Source of the DNA: Flavobacteriales bacterium
Lineage (GTDB): Bacteria > Bacteroidota > Bacteroidia > Flavobacteriales_D > Sanyastnellaceae
Length of the DNA stretch: 5,432 nucleotides
Reading direction: 5' to 3'
Assembly (NCBI GenBank): GCA_947457285.1
Contig: CANGVZ010000183.1
Coordinates: 1 to 5,432, forward strand
Part shown: piece by piece, positions 1-5,143 of the stretch
How positions within the stretch are numbered: position 1 is the first letter of the stretch
Layout of the letters: every line of letters begins with the position of its first letter
Position numbers and translations under genes: made by a program
Notes under the pieces: model-generated
The model's input: only the letters and a program-made list of their open reading frames with translations
The model's database searches: none
Told to the model about the DNA's origin: nothing

Positions 1-764
1 ATTCAAATGTTGGTCGACCACGTACCATTGGATATACTCTTGGCACTACTGCGTTCACCACTTGTTCACACGGAACATCCATGGCGGCCACGGCGGTAGG
101 TCCAAGAAATGCATCAGGGGCTACTACTGGGGTAGCTTATCGCTCAGGTTTGTTTTTTGTTCGTTCTTGCAATGACGTAGTACTCGATGGTTCATCTGAA
201 CGTACGGCTACTAAAAATGCATTGGTAGCGCTTGGAAACAATACCTCTGTAAGGGTGATTAGTATGTCAATCGGAACACCTTTCTCTAGTAACGTTCTTT
301 TGGATGGATTAAACTACGCCACAGGCATGGGCAAATTAGTCATGGCTGCGGCTGGTACAAGTTTTAGCTGGACGAGTTGGTGGGGTGTAGTTTATCCTGC
401 TGCTTACAGCAATGCAGTGGCAGTTACAGGAGTCAATGAAAGCAATAATACGTGTGAAAGCTGTCATGATGGAAGTGAAGTAGATTTCACTATTGTTATG
501 GAGCGTAACGCAAATGACAATCGCAATAGCTTGGCGCTTGCACAAAGTGGTAATAGTCCCACGTATATCGGTGGAAGCTCTGTGGCTACAGCGACAGCAG
601 CAGGTATCGCAGCTATGGTTTGGAGCGTAAAGCCTTCACTTACTCGCGCTCAAGTATTGTCCATTTTACAGCAGTCGTCACAATATTGGCCCGGTCAAAA
701 CTCTTCTAAGGGCTACGGCAACATCAATGCCCTGACCGCGGTAAATCTCGCGGGAACGTGGTAA
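1..764 (+). CDS. Subtilisin-like serine peptidase (S8 family), 3' part of gene
   Basis: The reading frame is open to the left edge (first whole codon at 3), so the true start, signal peptide and catalytic Asp motif lie outside the window. The ATG at 81 is inside the active-site motif and is not the start. The catalytic His is in SHGTSMAA (His codon 69-71). The catalytic Ser is in GGSSVATATAAGIAAM (Ser codon 579-581), matching the family's GTSMATPxVAG helix. Between them, ISMSIG and LVMAAAGTS...YPAAYSNAVAVTGV match the subtilase core. The usual oxyanion-hole Asn of AAAGN is Thr here (codon 357-359). Four cysteines are visible, two of them in CESCH. The protein ends soon after the catalytic domain, with no C-terminal sorting domain, so any Bacteroidota type IX secretion tail is absent. 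It is probably a secreted endopeptidase, perhaps of altered activity. The family call is firm; the substrate is unknown. Confidence 0.9.
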   Translation, partial: SNVGRPRTIGYTLGTTAFTTCSHGTSMAATAVGPRNASGATTGVAYRSGLFFVRSCNDVVLDGSSERTATKNALVALGNNTSVRVISMSIGTPFSSNVLLDGLNYATGMGKLVMAAAGTSFSWTSWWGVVYPAAYSNAVAVTGVNESNNTCESCHDGSEVDFTIVMERNANDNRNSLALAQSGNSPTYIGGSSVATATAAGIAAMVWSVKPSLTRAQVLSILQQSSQYWPGQNSSKGYGNINALTAVNLAGTW

Positions 765-784
765 TAAGATAATATGATAGTATG
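762..784 (+). repeat. 23-bp direct repeat, left copy
   Basis: This stretch matches 5087-5109 at 22 of 23 positions; the only difference is A777 versus C5102. It starts with the peptidase stop codon and runs into the 8-bp array. Together with its partner it brackets the five-gene operon, the copies being 4325 bp apart in the same orientation. The match is read directly from the sequence. Whether it matters, or only reflects the shared repeat unit, is open. Confidence 0.8.
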
Positions 785-823
785 CTAATATGCTAATATG
801 CTAATATGCTAGTGTGTTAGTGT
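762..823 (+). repeat. 8-bp tandem repeat array, forward half
   Basis: From the peptidase stop codon the sequence follows an 8-bp register. The units are GATAATAT (768-775), GATAGTAT (776-783), GCTAATAT three times (784-807), GCTAGTGT (808-815) and GTTAGTGT (816-823). The preceding GGTAATAA (760-767) already resembles the GATAATAA unit of the second array at 5053, so the TAATAA double stop is part of the repeat. Because 8 is not a multiple of 3, the array cannot encode a regular peptide repeat. No function is known to me. Confidence 0.9.
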
Positions 824-917
824 ACTATCATACTATCATACTATCATACTATCATACTGTCATACTATCATACTATGATACTGTCATACTATCATACTAT
901 CATACTATCATACTATC
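824..917 (+). repeat. 8-bp tandem repeat array, inverted half
   Basis: There are eleven consecutive units of ACTATCAT (824-911) plus a partial unit. Eight are exact and three carry one change (units at 856, 872 and 880). The consensus ACTATCAT is the reverse complement of ATGATAGT at 774-781, and the 11-mer ATGATAGTATG (774-784) has perfect reverse complements at 829-839, 837-847, 861-871 and elsewhere. The array therefore switches polarity at 823/824 without losing its 8-bp register, and its transcript could fold into an imperfect long hairpin. It lacks the GC-rich stem and T-run of a normal terminator. Confidence 0.92.
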
Positions 918-984
918 TAATTGTACAAGTTAATCTTGATTTGTTGTAAGCAGAGGACGAAAAAGATGATGCAGCTTTGAAATG

Positions 985-1004
985 TTGTGAGAATGTTCTC
1001 ACAA
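985..1004. promoter_or_regulatory. Perfect 9+9 bp dyad, candidate operator or leader hairpin
   Basis: The arms TTGTGAGAA (985-993) and TTCTCACAA (996-1004) are exact reverse complements around a 2-bp centre (TG). The site ends 16 bp before the ATG of the BON gene. The size and symmetry fit the binding site of a dimeric helix-turn-helix regulator. As RNA it could instead form an 8-bp stem with a 4-nt loop next to the start codon. A weak -7-like box, CAGCTTTG (972-979, one mismatch to TAnnTTTG), lies just upstream. If that box were used, the dyad would fall at or just after the transcription start, where a bound repressor would block RNA polymerase. The dyad is seen directly; its role is inferred. 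Confidence 0.6.
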
Positions 1005-1020
1005 TATAAAAAGTACAATC

Positions 1021-1692
1021 ATGAAGAGTAATCAGGAACTTCAAAGAGATGTTCAGAATGCAATTAGATGGGAGCCGTTGTTGCATGCCGCAGAGATTGG
1101 GGTAACAGTAAAAGACGGAGTCGTTTCACTCACAGGCATTGTGGACAGTTATGTAAAAAAAATGGAGGCTGAAAATGCCGCCAAGCGTGTTAAAGGCGTA
1201 AAAGCGATTGCCGAAGAAATCGAGGTAAAACTTCATGACTCCTACATCAAATCGGATGCAGATATTGCCACGAATGCGCTCGGAGGTCTTGAGGCTAATT
1301 GGCTCGTCCCTCATCATCGCATCAAGGTTTTGGTAGAAAAAGGTTGGGTCACTTTAGAAGGTGATGTTCCATGGAATTACCAAAAAGATGCTGCCAACAA
1401 AGCCGTTGTTTTTCTGTCTGGTGTTCGAGGAGTTTCAAACAATTTGAAAATCAAGTCGGATCTCAATGATGGAATTGAAACCGAAAGAATCATTGAGGCT
1501 TTGGATAACAGCTGGGCGCTCGATGAATGTGACATCCGAGTAGAAGTCAAAAACTCTTCAGTAACGCTCACTGGAATTGTCAACTCTTGGTACGAACGTG
1601 ACGAGGCGGCCCGCATAGCGTGGAATACTCCAGGAGTGACGGAGGTCGAAAATAATTTGGTAGTCGACTACTACAATATCCTTGTCGATTGA
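1021..1692 (+). CDS. Three-BON-domain protein
   Basis: This 223-residue protein is made of three consecutive BON domains, at about residues 3-71, 75-145 and 150-217. Each has the BON pattern: a helix, then a strand pair of the form I.V.V..G.VTL.G.V, a helix rich in Ala and Glu, and a closing GV..V.N.L.V strand. Examples are VTVKDGVVSLTGIV, IKVLVEKGWVTLEGDV and IRVEVKNSSVTLTGIV. BON domains are found in OsmY-like stress proteins and in membrane-associated proteins, where they are thought to bind phospholipid or other envelope components. No signal peptide or membrane helix is visible, so a cytoplasmic location is likely, unlike periplasmic OsmY. It is the first gene of the operon; its stop overlaps the next start (TTGA). 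No Shine-Dalgarno sequence precedes the ATG, but an A-rich tract (1005-1014) and the dyad at 985-1004 do. The family call is firm; the role is inferred. Confidence 0.9.
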   Translation: MKSNQELQRDVQNAIRWEPLLHAAEIGVTVKDGVVSLTGIVDSYVKKMEAENAAKRVKGVKAIAEEIEVKLHDSYIKSDADIATNALGGLEANWLVPHHRIKVLVEKGWVTLEGDVPWNYQKDAANKAVVFLSGVRGVSNNLKIKSDLNDGIETERIIEALDNSWALDECDIRVEVKNSSVTLTGIVNSWYERDEAARIAWNTPGVTEVENNLVVDYYNILVD

Positions 1693-2249
1693 TTACGCAG
1701 CGGGAAATAGCTCCCATTTATCTCTATGGATATGCTATAATTTTTGCAGGTCTATCATTAGCTTTTATTGATGATACAAATTTTCAGTGGATAAAAACCA
1801 GAGTAGGAATTTTAACTTTGTCTGGATCAGCAGTGGCATTTATTGCCGCTGTTTCCAGGCATAAGCGCCATGTAGAATTTATCTATCACGAGATACATGC
1901 TTTATCAATGATGCTTTTTGGAATCTCAATTTTATTTTTCTGTGATAATCCGAGGGATTTGACCTACATAACGAGTTTCCTTTTGTTCTTTTACGCATTT
2001 TCTGAGATCATATTCTGCAATTTGCTTTATAATTTGTCGCAACGTGTAGTAAGTCGAATAGTTGGAATCCGCCTTACCATCGCTCTGATTGTGGGCATTG
2101 GAGCGGTAGTGGCGATATCATTCAAGGAATCAAGTTTTCAAATCTTCGCTTTCCTTCTCGTACTGATAGGTGTCAATGTTATTTTCTATGTTCCTGTTTT
2201 GAAATACGGACCTTCGGGAAGACTCAAAGCTTCGAATACAGCTTCTTGA
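1689..2249 (+). CDS. Six-helix integral membrane protein, possibly HdeD/DUF308-like
   Basis: This is a 186-residue hydrophobic protein with about six membrane segments near residues 8-27, 36-56, 64-85, 91-115, 124-145 and 149-170. A short polar C-terminal tail follows. The length and six-helix plan resemble HdeD/DUF308 proteins, linked in enterobacteria to acid resistance, but no diagnostic motif lets me confirm this. The TTG at 1689-1691 is chosen as the start because it overlaps the BON stop (TGA 1690-1692) by the typical coupled arrangement. There is no ATG before the first helix, and the next Met lies inside helix 3. The following ATPase begins one base after this stop, so the three are probably translated together. 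It is likely an inner-membrane protein acting with the operon's transporter or with the BON protein; the function is unknown. Confidence 0.75.
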   Translation: MITQREIAPIYLYGYAIIFAGLSLAFIDDTNFQWIKTRVGILTLSGSAVAFIAAVSRHKRHVEFIYHEIHALSMMLFGISILFFCDNPRDLTYITSFLLFFYAFSEIIFCNLLYNLSQRVVSRIVGIRLTIALIVGIGAVVAISFKESSFQIFAFLLVLIGVNVIFYVPVLKYGPSGRLKASNTAS

Positions 2250-2250
2250 A

Positions 2251-2958
2251 ATGAGTGAAGTTGAACATAAAATTGTAGCCAAAATTATTAACGCAGGAAA
2301 GGAATATGTCAATGGAGATATAAAGGTGGTTGCACTGAAGCCGAGCAGCGTGGAATTAAAATCTGGCGAACTACTTCTAATCATCGGTCCATCCGGATCG
2401 GGAAAGACCACCTTGCTTTCTCTATTTGGATGCGTCATCTATCCCAGTTTTGGTGAAGTTTGGATCGACGATGTAATGGTAAACAGCTTACCCGAAAAGG
2501 AGCTCGCAGCGCTTCGTTTAAAAAAGATTGGTTTCATTTTTCAAAGATTTAATTTGATTGCACCGCTCACAACACTCGAAAATGTGATGATGCCGCTAAT
2601 ACTGCAAGGTGAAACTTCGGGTGATTCTAAAAAGAAGGCCGCAAAAGCATTGACAAAAGTAGGGTTGCAAGACAGGTTTCAAAATTTATCCAATGACCTC
2701 AGCGGTGGACAGCAACAGCGCGTGGCCATTGCACGCGCGCTCGTCACGAATCCCGAAATGATGTTGTGTGATGAGCCGACTGCTTCGCTTGATCTAGAAA
2801 GCGCTGGCATTGTAATGAAAGAACTCAAAGACTTGGCATCACAAGGAAAGGCCGTGGCTGTAGTCACACACGACAGCAGACTGCGCCCATTCGCCGATAG
2901 AATTGTTTATGTCATTGACGGTGGAATCTCTGATGTGCCGGTTGAAGTTATTACTTAA
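2251..2958 (+). CDS. ABC transporter ATP-binding protein, DevA/MacB/LolD type
   Basis: This 235-residue protein is a complete single nucleotide-binding domain. Walker A is GPSGSGKT (residues 46-53), the Q-loop is FQRFNL (Gln98), the ABC signature is LSGGQQQR (150-157), Walker B is MLCDEP (171-176, catalytic Glu175), the D-loop is SLD (179-181) and the switch His is in VTHD (His207). All catalytic residues are intact. The spacing and the sequence LIAPLTTLENVMMPLIL are typical of ATPases that pair with FtsX-fold permeases (LolD, MacB, DevA), which drive substrates out of or across the periplasmic face of the inner membrane. The ATG is one base after the previous stop. An adaptor gene follows after 11 bp, then a permease gene, giving a complete exporter. 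It is expected on the cytoplasmic face as a dimer. Confidence 0.95.
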   Translation: MSEVEHKIVAKIINAGKEYVNGDIKVVALKPSSVELKSGELLLIIGPSGSGKTTLLSLFGCVIYPSFGEVWIDDVMVNSLPEKELAALRLKKIGFIFQRFNLIAPLTTLENVMMPLILQGETSGDSKKKAAKALTKVGLQDRFQNLSNDLSGGQQQRVAIARALVTNPEMMLCDEPTASLDLESAGIVMKELKDLASQGKAVAVVTHDSRLRPFADRIVYVIDGGISDVPVEVIT

Positions 2959-2969
2959 CTCTTTATTTT

Positions 2970-3911
2970 ATGTCTATTTTTTCAAAAGAACTAATGATGC
3001 TTTTAAGCTTCATTTTTCTTCAAGGTTGTTCGAACGAAAAGGATACTAATACGATTGAAAATTCGAAACAGCCTTTGACTTCCAATTTGATTTATGGAAT
3101 CGGACGAATCGTTCCCGAAAATGATGTGGTTCCTCTTTTTGCGATGGTTGGTGGGATTGTGACTAAAGTTTTTGCACAAGAAAACGATACCGTGGCCAAA
3201 GGAGATATTCTCGTCGAATTAGATCATCAATTAGAAGACGAACGCTTGAATCAAGTGAGAACGAGTTTAGCGTCCCAAACTGCGCAAATCCAAATGGATA
3301 TAGCGATAGTGGATGAGTTAGAGGCTCAAAAAAGAAATGCTGAATCGGAGCTAAACAAATTCGAAAAGCTTGGTTTGATTAGCGCAATTACGGAGCAGTC
3401 TATCAATGATCTGAGAACAGAAGTAGAGGTTTTGAAAGCAAACATCAAAGGAGCATTTGCTAATGTGAGTTTTTCAAAATCAAAGAAAAAAGAGTTGGAG
3501 TCTGAGTTGAATATGGCGCGGATTCAACGAAATCAAAAAATCATCAAAGCACCCATCAGTGGTATCGTGTTGGAACTAACAGTACTTCTTGGAGAAGTGA
3601 TGGCGACATCTAGTGCTTTTGGTACTATTCAACCGGAAGGCCCAATAATAGTGGTATGCGAGGTAGATGAGTCAACCGCAAATCTAGTTCACTTAGGACA
3701 AAATGGATGGATTCGAAACGTAGGCACTTTGGATACATTGACTTTGGCACAAGTGATTTTCACCTCTTCATCCTTAAATAAAAAATCGCTTTTTTTTGAT
3801 CAAGCAGGTGAACGGGAAGACAGAAGGGTTCGGAAAGTCAAGTTGAGCTTGGAAAATTCTAATAATTTATTGCTTAATACTCGAGTGGAATGTGTCATAG
3901 TGACTCATTAA
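2970..3911 (+). CDS. Lipoprotein periplasmic adaptor (membrane fusion protein), DevB/HlyD type
   Basis: This 313-residue protein has a hydrophobic leader ending in a lipobox, LQGC (residues 17-20). The mature protein should begin with a lipid-modified Cys20 followed by SNEKD. The first half of the biotinyl-lipoyl fold is at about residues 46-85 (VPLFAMVGGIVTKVFAQEND, then VAKGDILVELD). A helical hairpin rich in Glu, Lys and Gln covers about 86-188. The second lipoyl half, IIKAPISGIVLELTVLLGEV, is at 191-210, and a beta-barrel region (VVCEVDESTANLVHLGQ) follows. This order is standard for MFPs that bridge an ABC permease and a TolC-type channel. At 313 residues it is shorter than typical cyanobacterial DevB, with a short coiled-coil hairpin. 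Most DevB/MacA relatives use an N-terminal transmembrane anchor, so the lipid anchor is notable. It lies between the ATPase (11-bp gap) and permease (18-bp gap) genes. Confidence 0.9.
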   Translation: MSIFSKELMMLLSFIFLQGCSNEKDTNTIENSKQPLTSNLIYGIGRIVPENDVVPLFAMVGGIVTKVFAQENDTVAKGDILVELDHQLEDERLNQVRTSLASQTAQIQMDIAIVDELEAQKRNAESELNKFEKLGLISAITEQSINDLRTEVEVLKANIKGAFANVSFSKSKKKELESELNMARIQRNQKIIKAPISGIVLELTVLLGEVMATSSAFGTIQPEGPIIVVCEVDESTANLVHLGQNGWIRNVGTLDTLTLAQVIFTSSSLNKKSLFFDQAGEREDRRVRKVKLSLENSNNLLLNTRVECVIVTH

Positions 3912-3929
3912 CTCATCCAATTTAATGAT

Positions 3930-5057
3930 ATGTGGCGAATAGCATGGAAGTTTATTAAATATGATAAGTCCAAAAGCGTTGGAGTGGTAGTGGGGATATT
4001 TATTAGTACATTCCTGATTGGTCAACAACTGGGTGTTTTCTTTTTCCTGTCAGGCATGATGGGCGCGCTCGCCACTGATTTGAAAGTGCAAATTTGGGTA
4101 GTGGATGATCGCACCACCGATGTGAACCAAGTGGGGCGGCTCGACGTGAGGGTAATTAGAGCCATTCAAGGTGTGGAAGGAGTGAAAGAGGCCTTTCCAC
4201 TGGTGATAGCCGGTGCACCATGTGTATTTGAAAATGGATCGAGTGGAATTATCAATTTATTAGGCGTGGAAAGAGAATACCTCCACCGATTGATAGACTC
4301 CAGCAAAATCTCACTTGGTAAAATAACCGATGTGCAGATAGCTGGTGCAATTAGTGCGGAATTTTATGATATAAAAAACTTAGGTGGAAATATTGATGTG
4401 GGTACTAACCTTGAAATCAATGGTCGCCGTGCTTTTATTGCTGTGCAAACGAAAGGTTTCAGAGGCTTCGGTAGTAGTTTTTGTATCACCACCATCGAGA
4501 GAGCTCGTTTTTTTTCAAATCGACCTTCGCACGAAGTCAGCGCTGTTTTGGTAAATGTCCACAACGACTTAGATATAGATTTAGTAATCAATCGTATCAA
4601 TGAATCTGTTTCAGGAGTAAAGGCCTGGCGGTCGGATGATTTTGCAAAAGCCTCTAAAAGAAAAATATTAGCCAGTAGCGGCATTGCTTTAAGTACGGGT
4701 GTGCTCATCATATTTGCACTCATCACGGGTTTCTTTATCATCGGTCTCACGATGTATTCATCAGCGCTCGATCGAGTCAAAGATTATGGAACGCTTAAAG
4801 CGATAGGAGCAAGCAATACTTATATAACTAAACTTATTTTGGTTCAAGCCACACTGCTCACCATTGTAGGCTTTATCATTGGAATTCTCTTATTGCAAGG
4901 ATTTAGGATAGGCGTAGAAAGTTCGGGCTTACTTTTTTCAATTTCTCTTCCTGTCCTTTTATTAATGTTCTTTACAATTTCTATCATCTCCATCAGCGGG
5001 GCATCCTTTGCGCTTCGCAGAATCAAAAGCATCGAACCCGCCGCAGTTTTTCGATAA
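3930..5057 (+). CDS. ABC transporter permease, FtsX/DevC type
   Basis: This 375-residue protein has the four-helix FtsX/MacB-fold plan. Helix 1 is at about residues 17-45. A large extracytoplasmic domain at about 50-248 contains VDDRTTDVNQVGRLDVRVIRAIQGVEGV, the DevC-like substrate or adaptor region. Helices 2-4 are at about 251-278, 301-325 and 335-360. The cytoplasmic segment between helices 2 and 3 (YSSALDRVKDYGTLKAIGAS) is the conserved FtsX coupling loop, and the C-terminus IEPAAVFR is the usual end of such permeases. The length matches DevC proteins. With the upstream ATPase and adaptor it forms a DevBCA-like exporter. In cyanobacteria such systems export glycolipids with TolC; the substrate here is unknown and no outer-membrane channel gene is in the window. 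It is the last operon gene, and its TAA begins the second repeat array. Confidence 0.93.
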   Translation: MWRIAWKFIKYDKSKSVGVVVGIFISTFLIGQQLGVFFFLSGMMGALATDLKVQIWVVDDRTTDVNQVGRLDVRVIRAIQGVEGVKEAFPLVIAGAPCVFENGSSGIINLLGVEREYLHRLIDSSKISLGKITDVQIAGAISAEFYDIKNLGGNIDVGTNLEINGRRAFIAVQTKGFRGFGSSFCITTIERARFFSNRPSHEVSAVLVNVHNDLDIDLVINRINESVSGVKAWRSDDFAKASKRKILASSGIALSTGVLIIFALITGFFIIGLTMYSSALDRVKDYGTLKAIGASNTYITKLILVQATLLTIVGFIIGILLLQGFRIGVESSGLLFSISLPVLLLMFFTISIISISGASFALRRIKSIEPAAVFR

Positions 5058-5108
5058 TAAGATAATAAGATAATAGGATAATAAGATAATAAGATAATAT
5101 GCTAGTAT
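5053..5108 (+). repeat. Second 8-bp tandem repeat array
   Basis: There are seven in-register 8-bp units: GATAATAA at 5053, 5061, 5077 and 5085, GATAATAG at 5069, GATAATAT at 5093 and GCTAGTAT at 5101. The first unit contains the permease stop codon, as in the array after the peptidase gene. The ordered change from GATAATAA to GATAATAT to GCTAGTAT parallels the start of the first array (GATAATAT, GATAGTAT, GCTAATAT), so the two are related. Stops occur in all three forward frames because the unit length is not a multiple of three. Confidence 0.92.
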
Positions 5109-5109
5109 G
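5087..5109 (+). repeat. 23-bp direct repeat, right copy
   Basis: This copy matches 762-784 at 22 of 23 positions, in the same orientation and at the same phase of the 8-bp register. It lies at the downstream end of the second array. Exchange between the two copies would remove about 4.3 kb, namely the whole five-gene operon and its leader, while leaving the upstream peptidase stop codon intact. Confidence 0.8.
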
Positions 5110-5125
5110 ACAACGTGTTAAAAGC

Positions 5126-5135
5126 ATTATCTTAT
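5126..5135 (+). repeat. Inverted copy of the 8-bp repeat
   Basis: ATTATCTTAT is the exact reverse complement of ATAAGATAAT, which occurs in the preceding array at 5057-5066, 5065-5074, 5081-5090 and 5089-5098. Pairing of the nearest copy would give a 10-bp AT-only stem with a 27-nt loop. This gives the second array the same forward-then-inverted plan as the first, but with a single inverted unit. Confidence 0.7.
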
Positions 5136-5140
5136 CTTTG
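5133..5140 (+). promoter_or_regulatory. Bacteroidota-type -7 promoter box for the TPR gene
   Basis: TATCTTTG matches the Bacteroidota sigma-factor consensus TAnnTTTG at every fixed position and lies just before the ATG at 5144. If the box is centred at -7, transcription would start at about 5144, making the mRNA leaderless or nearly so. No clear TTG element is visible at the expected -33 position (about 5109-5112), which weakens the call. The box overlaps the inverted repeat copy at 5126-5135. Confidence 0.45.
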
Positions 5141-5143
5141 AGT

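Noticed and set aside
81..83. ATG at 81 as the start of the peptidase gene
   Set aside because: It falls just after the active-site His (codon 69-71) within the HGTSMAA motif, and the frame is open to the window edge, so the gene must begin upstream.
765..917. Possible CRISPR array
   Set aside because: The units are 8 bp, contiguous and without spacers, unlike CRISPR repeats, and no cas gene is present.
2130..2438. 102-codon minus-strand frame across the membrane-protein/ATPase junction
   Set aside because: It is antisense to two convincing genes, including the Walker A region, and shows no family resemblance or promoter.
3790..3797. Runs of eight identical bases in coding regions (T at 3790-3797 and 4508-4515, A at 1155-1162) as phase-variation sites
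   Set aside because: Runs of this length are expected occasionally in AT-rich genes, all three reading frames are intact, and none lies near a start codon.
4364..4780. 138-codon open frame on the minus strand inside the permease gene
   Set aside because: It lies wholly opposite a well-supported FtsX-type gene and its translation has no recognisable domain; it is a shadow frame.
5053..5135. Rho-independent terminator after the permease gene
   Set aside because: The possible stem is AT-only with a 27-nt loop and no T-run follows, so it does not meet the usual terminator pattern.
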